A DNA stretch of 64,000 nt from Phreatobacter sp. (GTDB taxonomy: Bacteria > Pseudomonadota > Alphaproteobacteria > Rhizobiales > Phreatobacteraceae). Each line of letters opens with the position of its first letter. The first letter of the stretch is position 1. Shown here one piece after another: positions 1 through 7,647 of this stretch. Location: assembly GCF_027532945.1 (NCBI RefSeq), contig NZ_JAPZTZ010000015.1, forward strand, positions 62,001 to 126,000, read 5' to 3'. The notes under the pieces are model-generated. The model was given only the letters and a program-made list of their open reading frames with translations. It was not told where the DNA came from and did no database searches. Made by a program: the position numbers and the translations under genes.

Positions 1-310
1 CCTTGATGGCCCCCGAGGCGAGATATTTTTCGATGCCGTCCTTGGAGGCCGGCGGCGCTGTGACGAGGCGGGCGGCCTTGAACTGCAGGCCGTGGGTGCG
101 GTCGTTCACCCAGCTGCCCTCGGCGGTCATCATCTCGCCGGCGGCGACGGCAGCCGTCGTGCCGACCACGGCGATGGGCTGCGGCTTGCCGCGCACGCGC
201 ACCTTGAGCACGGCAAAGCCGGTGGCGGGGGAGTGGAAGGTCACCCGCTCGATCGTGCCGGTCAGGGTCTCGGCCGGACTGTCCGGCGACGGGTCGGCGC
301 TCGCGCGCAT
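1..310 (-). CDS. RecD-like (RecD2-type) ATP-dependent DNA helicase, N-terminal fragment cut by the window edge
   Basis: Only the first 103 codons are in the window; the gene continues past base 1. The visible part matches the N-terminal OB-fold domain of RecD2-type superfamily 1B helicases. It has ERVTFHSPATGFAVLKVRVR near residues 21-40, then a VVG strand, then GSWVNDRTHGLQFKA and GIEKYLASGAIK, the last of which leads into the helix-hairpin-helix region. The Walker motifs lie outside the window, so helicase activity is inferred from the family. The ATG at 310-308 is chosen because the conserved domain begins about 18 residues later. No clear neighbour forms an operon with it. Confidence 0.8.
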   Translation of the reverse strand, partial: MRASADPSPDSPAETLTGTIERVTFHSPATGFAVLKVRVRGKPQPIAVVGTTAAVAAGEMMTAEGSWVNDRTHGLQFKAARLVTAPPASKDGIEKYLASGAIK

Positions 311-754
311 CAGGTGCGAATCGCTCTATGGAAAGGTTGAACGGGAGCGGGCGGAGGCTAGACCGCCGGGTGGCCCGCGTCCACGCCGAAGCCTCCCCCC
401 TTGCAATCCGGCGGCGAGCCCCCATCTCAAGCCTACCGGTTGACGAGGCCCGCTCGTCCGCCCGCATCCAGGGGGTACCGTTCGCGGAACCATCCTTGAA
501 GCGCGGCGTTGACAGGGTGTGGCGGTTCTCGCGGACCCATGGCCGGCATCGACGATGCCCGCAAGGTCCGCGCAGCATTTCAGCCCGGACGCGAGATCAC
601 CTCATCCAGCCGACCGCGGATGTAACGGCGGCAAGAGGGTGGTCCCGCGTCGACAAATTCTGTATGACGCGAACCCTGGCATTGAGCGGCCTTGCCGCTT
701 CGCCGGGGTTTTGTGCGCCGGGAGGGCCGGCAGATCGACGGAGAAGCCAAGCTG
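311..754. other. Intergenic stretch without a recognisable gene
   Basis: These 444 bases separate the leftward helicase from the rightward IF-1 gene, so they should hold both promoters. Short frames here have no recognisable product. One small hairpin is visible at 686-698, with arms GCGGC and GCCGC around CTT, followed by a GGGGTTTT run at 705-712. It lies about 55 bases upstream of the IF-1 start and could be a leader structure. I could not place a convincing -35/-10 pair. Confidence 0.5.
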
Positions 755-1039
755 ATGGCGAAGGAAGACGTCCTCAATTTCGAAGGCAAAGTCACCGAAG
801 TCATGCCCGATGCCCGGTTCCGGGTGGAGCTGGACAACGGCCACATGGTCGTCGTCTACACGGCCGGCAAGATGAAGAAGAACCGCATCAAGACGCTGGT
901 CGGCGACCGCGTGACGGTGGAGATGACGCCCTACGATCTCGACAAGGGCCGTCTCGTCTTCCGCCACAAGGGTGATGCTCCGCCTCCCGGTCCGCGCCCC
1001 GGTGGCGCCCGTCCCGGCGGCCCTCAGCGCCGTCGCTGA
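755..1039 (+). CDS. infA: Translation initiation factor IF-1 with a Pro/Gly/Arg-rich C-terminal tail
   Basis: IF-1 binds the 30S A site during initiation and acts in the cytoplasm. Residues 1-72 are the standard S1/OB-fold domain, opening [20 protein letters not shown] and carrying the [15 protein letters not shown] and [16 protein letters not shown] motifs. IF-1 is normally about 72 residues. Here another 22 residues follow, rich in Pro, Gly and Arg and ending in RRR. The start is the ATG at 755, where family similarity begins; upstream in-frame codons would add an unrelated leader. The tail could mark a second IF-1 paralogue or a lineage-specific extension. Function of the core is secure; the role of the tail is unknown. 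Confidence 0.92.
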   Translation: MAKEDVLNFEGKVTEVMPDARFRVELDNGHMVVVYTAGKMKKNRIKTLVGDRVTVEMTPYDLDKGRLVFRHKGDAPPPGPRPGGARPGGPQRRR

Positions 1040-1045
1040 TCGCGT

Positions 1046-1066
1046 CGCGCGGGGTCGTCCCGCGCG
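1046..1066 (+). terminator. GC-rich hairpin just after infA
   Basis: A perfect 8-bp stem, CGCGCGGG and CCCGCGCG around a GTCGT loop, starts seven bases after the infA stop. There is no T-run after it, so it is at best a weak or Rho-assisted terminator, or an mRNA 3' stabiliser before the exporter gene. Confidence 0.4.
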
Positions 1067-1132
1067 CCTGACCGGCCTGCCCTCCGGGCGGGTCGCGACG
1101 CCTTGTCGTCGCCGCTCCGACACGGGTCGTCC

Positions 1133-2047
1133 ATGTCATCGTCACGTTCGCCCTCCTCCAGCGCGCCCGCCTCCGCTTCATCCCGCGCCGCCACGGCGGC
1201 GGGGTTTGGCGCCATTGGCCTGTGGGGGCTGCTCGCCCTCTTCACCGCCGCCTCCGGCACGGTGCCGCCCTTCCAGCTCACCGCCATGACCTTCGCCATC
1301 GGCGGGACCATCGGCCTCGCCGTGGTGGCCTTCCGCCCCGGCGGCATGCGTCTGCTCGCCCAGCCGCCGACAGTCTGGCTGCATGGCGTCGCCGGGCTCT
1401 TCGGCTATCACGCGCTCTATTTCACCGCGCTTCGCTTTGCCCCGGCCGCGGAGGCGAACCTCCTCAACTATCTCTGGCCGCTGCTCATCGTCGTCTTCTC
1501 GGCGTTGCTGCCGGGCCACCGGCTGCGGGCGCACCACGTGCTCGGCGCGCTGCTGGGCCTCGCTGGGACCGTATTGCTCATCGCGGGGCGTGGCGGGCTG
1601 GGCGGGACTTTGTCCGGCACTGCGGCCATCGGCTATGCGGCGGCGCTCGGCTGCGCGTTCACCTGGGCGGCCTATTCGGTGACGGCGCGGCTGCTGCCCG
1701 ACGTGCCGACGGAGGCGGTGGCCGGCTTCTGCCTCGCCACATCGGCGCTGGCGCTCGTCTGCCATCTGGCAGTCGAGGTCACGGTCTGGCCGGCATCGGC
1801 GGGGGAATGGCTGGCCATCGTCGCCCTAGGCCTCGGGCCGGTGGGCGCGGCCTTCTACCTCTGGGACCGCGGCATGAAGCGCGGCGACATCCAGGTGCTG
1901 GGGGCGGCGAGCTATGCCGCGCCGGTCATCTCGACGCTGGCGCTGGTGGCCTTCGGCCATGCCGCGGGGAGCCTGTCACTGGGGCTGGCGGTCGCGCTGA
2001 TCGTTCTGGGCTCGGTGGTCGCCGCGAAGGAGATGCTGCGGCGGTAG
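1133..2047 (+). CDS. EamA/DMT-superfamily transporter (YddG-like exporter)
   Basis: This 304-residue protein has the ten-helix, two-repeat pattern of drug/metabolite transporters. The first helix carries GFGAIGLWGLLALF. The EANLLNYLWPLLIVVFSALL segment in helix 4 resembles the aromatic amino acid and paraquat exporter YddG. A second EamA repeat begins near GTLSGTAAIGYAAALG. It should sit in the inner membrane and export a small amphipathic metabolite; the substrate cannot be read from sequence. I chose the ATG at 1133 rather than the in-frame TTG at 1103, because both precede a Ser-rich unconserved stretch and ATG is the stronger codon. It follows infA by 93 bases. Confidence 0.8.
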   Translation: MSSSRSPSSSAPASASSRAATAAGFGAIGLWGLLALFTAASGTVPPFQLTAMTFAIGGTIGLAVVAFRPGGMRLLAQPPTVWLHGVAGLFGYHALYFTALRFAPAAEANLLNYLWPLLIVVFSALLPGHRLRAHHVLGALLGLAGTVLLIAGRGGLGGTLSGTAAIGYAAALGCAFTWAAYSVTARLLPDVPTEAVAGFCLATSALALVCHLAVEVTVWPASAGEWLAIVALGLGPVGAAFYLWDRGMKRGDIQVLGAASYAAPVISTLALVAFGHAAGSLSLGLAVALIVLGSVVAAKEMLRR

Positions 2048-2067
2048 GGCGCCCTGCAAAGCGCAAC

Positions 2068-2240
2068 TGCGTCCTTCGAGGCTCGCTCGCTACGCTCTCT
2101 CGCACCTCAGGATGAGGAATGGTGAGACCTGCATCCGGCGCGGCATCAACGGGCAGGTCGCGTTCCGGCCAGCCATTTGCCAGCCACCAATCTCCCTCAT
2201 CCTGAGGTGCGAGCCTGAAAGGCGAGCCTCGAAGGACGCA
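2068..2240. repeat. Dispersed inverted-repeat element, copy 1
   Basis: The left arm at 2068-2117 begins TGCGTCCTTCGAGGCTCGC and ends GCACCTCAGGATGAGG. The right arm at 2195-2240 is its near reverse complement. The outer and inner ends pair perfectly, while the middle differs (TCGCTACGCTCTCT on the left against CTTTCAG-type on the right). It lies between convergent genes and recurs at 36395 and 38884. It could fold into a long cruciform or RNA hairpin and end transcription from both sides. Confidence 0.85.
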
Positions 2241-2272
2241 CGTCCCGGAATGCCGGTCTGCCGAGGCAGAAC

Positions 2273-3034
2273 TCACCCCTGCGGCATGCGCCGGCAGTGA
2301 TAGGCATAGGCCACCTGGAACCCGAGGCGCTCGTAGAGGGCGTGGGCCTTCACATTGGTCTGGCGCACCTGGAGATAGGCGCTGCGGGCGCCGTGGGAGC
2401 GTCCCCAGTGCAAGAGCGCGCCGATCATCCGCTGGCCAGCGCCCGAGCCGCGCGCGGCAGGGTGCACCGCGAGATCATAGAGCCCGACATAGCCGCGATC
2501 GGAGACGCCGAGGCCGAAGCCTACCGCCTTGCGGTCGATATAGACGGTGGCGAAGGCGGTCTCGACACGGATCGAGCCGACGATGCGGCCGAGCATGTCG
2601 CGCTGCCAGTCGGCGAGCTCATAGGCCTCCGCCGCGCCCTCGACCCAGGCCTCGGTGGGCTCCTCCGACAGGACCACGGCGGCATCGCGCGCGCCCTCCA
2701 TCTTCACCCTCTCGGCGAGCGAGGCGACCATCACGTCGGTCTCGTCGTAGATGGTCCAGCCGGCCTCCGCGAAGGCCTGATCGATGCCCTCGCCGGCGAG
2801 CGGGGTGATGCGCACCATCGGCTCGATGCCGGCCCGGCGGTAGAGGCTCTTCACCGTGCGGATCAGCTCCTCGCCGCTGATGGACGAGGGGTAGAACGGG
2901 CTCGCCGCATTGGAGCGCTTGGTATGGCCGCCGGCCATGCGCAGCATCCAGCCGTCGCAATAGACCGTCTGCAGGGCCGGCCAGGCGTTGAACAGCCGCT
3001 CCTCGATGGTGCGGACGAGGGCGATGTCGGTCAT
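2273..3034 (-). CDS. GNAT family N-acetyltransferase
   Basis: A 253-residue GNAT-fold protein. The acetyl-CoA-binding motif A is clear near residues 195-220 (DLAVHPAARGSGAGQRMIGA), followed by YLQVRQTNVKAHALYERLGF, the motif B segment that closes the fold. The first half, with the FNAWPALQTVYCDGWMLRMA segment, is an N-terminal extension seen in some GNAT families. The substrate is unknown; candidates are amines of small molecules or protein N-termini. I start at the ATG at 3034, because the longer frame adds 34 unrelated residues overlapping the next gene upstream. It is 25 bases downstream of the cupin gene and probably co-transcribed with it. Confidence 0.85.
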   Translation of the reverse strand: MTDIALVRTIEERLFNAWPALQTVYCDGWMLRMAGGHTKRSNAASPFYPSSISGEELIRTVKSLYRRAGIEPMVRITPLAGEGIDQAFAEAGWTIYDETDVMVASLAERVKMEGARDAAVVLSEEPTEAWVEGAAEAYELADWQRDMLGRIVGSIRVETAFATVYIDRKAVGFGLGVSDRGYVGLYDLAVHPAARGSGAGQRMIGALLHWGRSHGARSAYLQVRQTNVKAHALYERLGFQVAYAYHCRRMPQG

Positions 3035-3059
3035 GGAAAAAGGTCCGTGATGAAAGGGA

Positions 3060-3485
3060 TCAGGCGCCCGGATGCCAGCCGGGGGCCGCCAGCCGGAACC
3101 CGGCAAAATCGAAACCGGGGGCGACGGTGCAGCCAACCAGCGTCCAGTCGCCGAGCGTCTCGGCCGCCTGCCAGTGATGCGGCGGCACGACGCCTTGCGG
3201 CCGCTCGCCCTTGCCGAGATCGGCGCCGAGGATGAGTTCGGTCACCGGGCCGGCATCGGTCGCCGCCAGCGACAGCTTGAGCGGCGCGCCGGCATGCCAG
3301 TGCCAGATCTCCACCGCGTCCACCGTGTGCCAGTGGGAGCGCTCGCCGCGCTTCAGCAGGAAATAGATGGCGGTGGAGGCAGCGCGGCCATCCGCACCGG
3401 GGGCGTCGCGAAAGGTCTCGCGGAAATAGCCGCCCTCGGGATGGGGCTGGAGCCCGAGCAAGGCGATGATCGCGTCGGCCGTCAT
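3060..3485 (-). CDS. Cupin_5 / DUF985 family protein
   Basis: A 141-residue cupin. It has the DUF985 signature: HPEGGYFRETFR near the N-terminus, HWHTVDAVEIWHWHAGAPL in the barrel, GVVPPHHWQAAE, and a closing LVGCTVAPGFDFAGFRLA. The His-rich strands would form the barrel and could hold a metal. No biochemical role is established for the family that I can name with confidence. The ATG at 3485 is preferred over upstream ATG/GTG codons at 3500-3503 because a GGGGGA ribosome site lies just before it. It follows tyrA closely and may share its transcript. Confidence 0.8.
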   Translation of the reverse strand: MTADAIIALLGLQPHPEGGYFRETFRDAPGADGRAASTAIYFLLKRGERSHWHTVDAVEIWHWHAGAPLKLSLAATDAGPVTELILGADLGKGERPQGVVPPHHWQAAETLGDWTLVGCTVAPGFDFAGFRLAAPGWHPGA

Positions 3486-3504
3486 CGTGTCCCCCGTCAT
3501 CACG

Positions 3505-4425
3505 TCACTTGCGGTTCCGGCCGAAATCCGGATCGGCCGTGTCCTGCCGCTGGTCGATGATCGAGCGGCGGATGGCGCGGGTGCGGGTGAAGAGGTCGAA
3601 GAGCTGGTCGCCCTGGCCCCAGCGGATGTTGCGCTGGAGGGCGATGAGGTCCTCGGTGAAGCGGCCCAGCACCTCCAGCACCGCCTCCTTGTTGTGGAGG
3701 AAGACGTCGCGCCACATGGTCGGGTCGGAGGCGGCGATGCGGGTGAAGTCGCGGAAGCCGCCGGCCGAGAACTTGATCACCTCGCTCTCGGTGACGGTCT
3801 CGAGGTCCGAGGCGGTACCGACGATGTTGTAGGCGATGAGGTGCGGCACGTGGCTGGTGATGGCGAGGACGAGGTCGTGGTGGTCGGGCGCCATGACCTC
3901 GACCTTCGAGCCCAGCGCCTGCCAGAAGGTGGTGAGCGTCTCGATGGCGGCGGGGTCGGTGTCCGGCACGGGGGTGAGGATGCACCAGCGGCCATGGAAC
4001 AGCTCGGGGAAGCCGGAATCGGGGCCGGAATGCTCGGTGCCCGCCACCGGATGGGCGGGGATGAGATGGACGCCCGGCGGCATGTGCGGCGCCATCTGCG
4101 CGACGATGGAGCCCTTGGTCGAGCCGACATCGGAGACGATGGCGCCGGGCTTCAGGTGCGGGCCGATCACTTCGGCCACAGCGCCCATGGCGCCGACGGG
4201 GACGCAGGCGATGACGAGGTCGGCATCCCGGACGGCGGCGGCCATGTCGGTCGTCGCCTCGTCGGCGAAGCCGAGCTCGCGCACGCGAGCGACCACCGCC
4301 TCCGAGCGGTCGGCGGCGATGACGCGGCCCGCCAGCGGCAGCTGGCGCAGGGCGCGGGCGATGGACGAGCCGATCAGGCCGATGCCGATCAGCGTGACCG
4401 TGCCGAACAGCGGAGCGTCGGTCAC
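3505..4425 (-). CDS. tyrA: Prephenate/arogenate dehydrogenase
   Basis: A 306-residue TyrA that oxidatively decarboxylates prephenate or arogenate in tyrosine synthesis. The Rossmann motif [14 protein letters not shown] lies near residue 13. The [11 protein letters not shown] segment, the [19 protein letters not shown] motif with its catalytic His, and the [12 protein letters not shown] helix are all present. It starts with GTG at 4425, overlapping the hisC TGA stop in a GTGA junction, which indicates translational coupling. The partner enzymes upstream (aminotransferase, chorismate mutase) place it in the aromatic amino acid branch. Whether it prefers arogenate over prephenate, or NAD over NADP, cannot be decided here. 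Confidence 0.93.
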   Translation of the reverse strand: MTDAPLFGTVTLIGIGLIGSSIARALRQLPLAGRVIAADRSEAVVARVRELGFADEATTDMAAAVRDADLVIACVPVGAMGAVAEVIGPHLKPGAIVSDVGSTKGSIVAQMAPHMPPGVHLIPAHPVAGTEHSGPDSGFPELFHGRWCILTPVPDTDPAAIETLTTFWQALGSKVEVMAPDHHDLVLAITSHVPHLIAYNIVGTASDLETVTESEVIKFSAGGFRDFTRIAASDPTMWRDVFLHNKEAVLEVLGRFTEDLIALQRNIRWGQGDQLFDLFTRTRAIRRSIIDQRQDTADPDFGRNRK

Positions 4426-5525
4426 CGCTTCATGAACTCGGCAAGCGTCGCGACGAAGTGGCGGTTCGCCTCCTCGGTGCCGACGGTGAGGCGCAGCGCA
4501 TCGGGCAAGCCATAGGCGCCGACCCGGCGCAGGACGAGGCCCTTCGACACGAGGAAGGCGTCGGCCTCGGCGGCGGTCTTGCCGGCATCCTTCGGGAAAT
4601 GCAGCAGCAGGAAGTTGCCGACCGAGGGCGTGACCTTCAGGCCGAGCTTCTCGATCTCGGCGGTCAGCCAAGGAAGCCAGGTCTCGTTGTGCTCGATGGC
4701 CTTCTGGACGAAGGCCTGGTCGGCAATGGCGGCAGCACCGGCGGCGATCGCCGCGGCATTGACGTTAAACGGCCCGCGGATGCGGTTCACCGCGTCGATG
4801 AGATGGGCCGGGCCGACCATCCAGCCGATGCGCAGCGCGGCAAGCCCATAGATCTTCGAGAAGGTGCGCGTCATCACGACGTTCTCGTTGGAGGCCACCA
4901 GCTCCAGGCCGCTCTCGTAATCGTTGCGGCGGACATATTCGGCGTAAGCCGCGTCGAGGATCAGCAGGCAGGTCTTCGGCAGGCCGGCATGGAGCCGCTT
5001 CACCTCGTCGAAGGGGATGTAGGTGCCGGTCGGATTGTTCGGGTTCGCGAGATAGACGATCTTCGTCTTCGGCGTCACCGCGGCGAGGATGGCGTCCACG
5101 TCGGTGGTCAGGTTCTTCTCCTTCACGACGACGGGCGTGCCGCCGGCCGCGAGGATGGCGATCTTGTAGACGAGGAAGCCGTGCTCGGTGAACAGGCCCT
5201 CGTCGCCGGGGCCGATATAGGCATTGGTGAGCAGCGACAGCAGCTCGTCCGAGCCCGAGCCGCAGAGGATGCGGTCGGCGTCGAGGCCGTAGAGGCCTGC
5301 GATCGCCTCGCGCAGCTCGGCCGAGGTGCCCTCGGGATAGAGCTCGAGTTTCTCGGCGCCCTTCCGATAGGCCTCGATGGCCTTGGGGCTGGCGCCGAGC
5401 GGCGTCTCGTTGGACGAGAGCTTGTAGACCTTGGCCGCGCCCGGCGCGCCGGACTTGCCGGGCACATAGGCGTCGATCGCCATCACACCGGGACGGGGAA
5501 CGGGACGCGTGGCTTCGAGGGTCAT
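4422..5525 (-). CDS. hisC: Histidinol-phosphate / aromatic amino acid aminotransferase
   Basis: A 367-residue class I/II PLP aminotransferase of the HisC family. Visible are [18 protein letters not shown] near residue 35, the cofactor-contacting NPNNPTG at 161-167, DAAYAEYV, the Schiff-base lysine K224 in [17 protein letters not shown], and the substrate arginine region [10 protein letters not shown]. It lies between chorismate mutase and tyrA. This suggests that its physiological job is transaminating prephenate, 4-hydroxyphenylpyruvate or phenylpyruvate rather than, or as well as, histidinol phosphate. No other histidine genes are in the window. Confidence 0.92.
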   Translation of the reverse strand: MTLEATRPVPRPGVMAIDAYVPGKSGAPGAAKVYKLSSNETPLGASPKAIEAYRKGAEKLELYPEGTSAELREAIAGLYGLDADRILCGSGSDELLSLLTNAYIGPGDEGLFTEHGFLVYKIAILAAGGTPVVVKEKNLTTDVDAILAAVTPKTKIVYLANPNNPTGTYIPFDEVKRLHAGLPKTCLLILDAAYAEYVRRNDYESGLELVASNENVVMTRTFSKIYGLAALRIGWMVGPAHLIDAVNRIRGPFNVNAAAIAAGAAAIADQAFVQKAIEHNETWLPWLTAEIEKLGLKVTPSVGNFLLLHFPKDAGKTAAEADAFLVSKGLVLRRVGAYGLPDALRLTVGTEEANRHFVATLAEFMKR

Positions 5526-5564
5526 GTCGGCACCGGAAACGAGGGGCGGCCCGACCCGGCGGGT

Positions 5565-6362
5565 TCAGGCGGCGATCGGCTTCGCGGTGTAGCCGACCGT
5601 GCGGGCGGCTTCAACAGTGATGCCGGAAGCGGCGTCCTGCGCGATCTCCGCATCGGAGGCCTCGCGCGGGCCCCAGGCGAGGATGTGGTGGCGACCGCCC
5701 TCCTCCGCACTGGCGATGACGGCGTCGACATCGACGGGGGGCCTCCCCGTCAGCGTCACCGCGACGATGCGGGTGTCGAGACCGGCCGTGTCGATGGAGG
5801 GATGGCCGATGACGAGCGCCTGAGGCGGGCGCGGGCTCGCGGCGCGGGCGATCGCCGGGGCGGTCGCCATGGCAATGGGCTGGTCGGCGAGGCCGAGCTT
5901 CTCCCACCAGGGCTCGCGGGCAGCGCCCAGGCCGATCAGGCCGAGGTCGCCGCGGTCACGGCCGATGGCGGCGATGACCGAGGCCGGGCTCGAATGTTTC
6001 ACCAGCGGCACGCCGAAGCCGAAATGGAAGCGGGCGAGCTCGCGGGCATTCTCCTGCTCCGGACCCATGACCACGTGCACCGAATGGGGCGACTGGACAT
6101 AGGTGAAGGTGGAGATGATCTGCCGCCAGATCTGCACGACGAGCTCCACCGGCAGGCGGCCGGAATGGTTCTCGACCAGGCGGCGGACGACATCGGCCTC
6201 GCGCGCCGGGCGGAAGGCCGAGCCGGTCTCGGCGGTCTTCTTCACCGCGATCAGCGTCTCGATGATCTGGCCGCGCTCCATCAGCAGCCTGTGCATGGCG
6301 GCGTCGATGCGGTCGATCTCGCCGCGCAGGTCCGCAAGGCTCGGCGGGGGCTTGGTGGGCAT
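5565..6362 (-). CDS. Chorismate mutase with a C-terminal extra domain
   Basis: A 265-residue protein. Residues about 8-95 form an AroQ-type chorismate mutase helical domain (LADLRGEIDRIDAAMHRLL, then ALVKK-type AVKKTAE and the VVQIWRQIIS helix). It converts chorismate to prephenate, the substrate of the TyrA/HisC pair downstream. The remaining 170 residues resemble the second domain of PheA-like proteins, with a PEQENARELARFHFGFG segment and an ILAWGPREASDAE segment. I do not see the prephenate dehydratase TRF motif, so dehydratase activity is not supported. It is 39 bases upstream of hisC in the same direction. Confidence 0.85.
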   Translation of the reverse strand: MPTKPPPSLADLRGEIDRIDAAMHRLLMERGQIIETLIAVKKTAETGSAFRPAREADVVRRLVENHSGRLPVELVVQIWRQIISTFTYVQSPHSVHVVMGPEQENARELARFHFGFGVPLVKHSSPASVIAAIGRDRGDLGLIGLGAAREPWWEKLGLADQPIAMATAPAIARAASPRPPQALVIGHPSIDTAGLDTRIVAVTLTGRPPVDVDAVIASAEEGGRHHILAWGPREASDAEIAQDAASGITVEAARTVGYTAKPIAA

Positions 6363-6392
6363 GGGATCAGTCCTGCGCGAAAGAGACAGCGA

Positions 6393-6803
6393 TCAGGCGA
6401 AGAGCGTGTCGGCGGCGGCGCCCGGCAGGGCGGCGGTGACCTCGATCTCGACCTTCATCTCGGGCTTGTAGAGGCCGGCGACGACGAGCAGCGTCGAGGC
6501 CGGGCGGATGTCGCCGAAGACCTCGCCGAAGATGGGGAAGACCTTGTCGGCATCGGCGGGATCCGTGATGTAGTAGGTGGCGCGCACGACATTGGCCATG
6601 GAGGTGCCGGCCTCCTTCAGCGTCGCGGCAATGGTCCGGAAGCAGTTGCGGGTCTGCTCCTCGACGGTCGCGGGCAGGGTCATGGTGGCGTAGTCGTAGC
6701 CGGTGGTGCCGGCGACGAAGACGAAGCCGCCCTGGACCACGGCGCGGGAATAGCCGGCCGTCTTCTCGAAGGGCGAGCCGGTGGAGATCAGGCGGCGTTC
6801 CAT
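6393..6803 (-). CDS. RidA family (YjgF/YER057c/UK114) protein
   Basis: A 136-residue member of the RidA superfamily, trimeric enzymes that hydrolyse reactive enamine/imine intermediates made by PLP enzymes. It contains GGFVFVAGTTGYD, EEQTRNCFRTIAATLKEAG, the VVRATYYITD strand and the C-terminal RPASTLLVVAGLYKPEMKVEIEV segment. The arginine of RPASTLL sits where the family binds the substrate carboxylate. It lies directly upstream of the chorismate mutase-aminotransferase genes, which fits a role guarding a PLP enzyme, but the 30-base gap alone does not prove co-transcription. Confidence 0.88.
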   Translation of the reverse strand: MERRLISTGSPFEKTAGYSRAVVQGGFVFVAGTTGYDYATMTLPATVEEQTRNCFRTIAATLKEAGTSMANVVRATYYITDPADADKVFPIFGEVFGDIRPASTLLVVAGLYKPEMKVEIEVTAALPGAAADTLFA

Positions 6804-6924
6804 GGCGCAGGTCCGGTGACGAGGCGGGGGCCGCGACGTTTACACAGTCCGCGACGCCAAGAACAGATCGCCCCGCGCGAAGGAGACCTTCCATCTCCCC
6901 GGGAAGTCCCGCCGCCGAGGCGGC

Positions 6925-7647
6925 TCAGCGGGACGCGCCCGCCGGATCGACCTCCAGGCGGTAGCCAAGGCCCCGCTGGGTGTGGATCAGCGGCTGGGCC
7001 TGCCCGGCATCGACCTTGCCGCGCAGCCGGCCGATATAGACATCGACGATGTTGGTGAGCGGGTCCTCGTTGACGCCCCAGACATTGGCGAGGATGCGCT
7101 CGCGGCTGAACAGCCGGCCGGGAGCGCTCATCAGCAGTTCGAGCAGCGCCATCTCCCGCGCCGTCAGCGCCAGGACCTTGCCGCCGCGCGTGACCTTCAT
7201 CGTCACCCGGTCGAGCTCCAGGTCGGCAACGCGGAGCACGGTGCGGGCCGGGCTCTGCAAGGCGCGGCCCCGCCGCCTGAGGGCCTCGATCCGGGCCAGC
7301 AGCTCCTCGAAGTCGAAGGGCTTGCAGAGATAGTCGTCGGCGCCGAGGCGCAGCCCGGTCACGCGGTCCTCGACCGTCGACAGGGCGGTCAGCATCAGGA
7401 TGGGCAGCTCGACCTGGCCGGCGCGCAGCGTCTGGCAGAGGTCGAGGCCGCTCATGTCGCCGAGCATGAGGTCGAGGATGACGAGGGTGGTCTCGCCGCC
7501 GCCGCGGTGGTCGTCCCAGGCGGCACGGGCCTGGTCGAGACCCTCGGCGCCGCTGCGGGCGACCTGCACCCGCATGCCCTCCGCCCGCAGGCCCCGCTGC
7601 AGGAAATCCGCGATGCGCGGGTCGTCCTCGATGATCAGGATGTTCAT
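6925..7647 (-). CDS. OmpR/PhoB-type response regulator
   Basis: A 240-residue two-component regulator. The receiver domain has the acidic pair at D8-D9, the phospho-acceptor D59 in VILDLMLGDMSG, and K109 in YLCKPF. The winged-helix DNA-binding domain covers about residues 140-232, with LTAREMALLELLMSAPGRL and NIVDVYIGRLRGKVD. Its ATG overlaps the TGA of the histidine kinase gene (ATGA), so the two are translationally coupled with the kinase first. The regulon is unknown; the secreted protein gene on the other side of the kinase is a candidate. Confidence 0.93.
   Translation of the reverse strand: MNILIIEDDPRIADFLQRGLRAEGMRVQVARSGAEGLDQARAAWDDHRGGGETTLVILDLMLGDMSGLDLCQTLRAGQVELPILMLTALSTVEDRVTGLRLGADDYLCKPFDFEELLARIEALRRRGRALQSPARTVLRVADLELDRVTMKVTRGGKVLALTAREMALLELLMSAPGRLFSRERILANVWGVNEDPLTNIVDVYIGRLRGKVDAGQAQPLIHTQRGLGYRLEVDPAGASR

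Noticed and set aside
539-625. Short frame beginning ATGGCCGGC upstream of infA
   Set aside because: It is under 30 codons, has no ribosome site and no recognisable product.
1103-1132. TTG start extending the EamA transporter by ten residues
   Set aside because: The extra residues show no similarity to the family; the ATG at 1133 is simpler.
5565-6362. Bifunctional chorismate mutase-prephenate dehydratase (PheA)
   Set aside because: The dehydratase TRF motif and ACT domain are not visible; only the mutase part is supported.
4458-7058. An 866-codon open frame on the + strand
   Set aside because: It is antisense to hisC, chorismate mutase and ridA, which are well supported.
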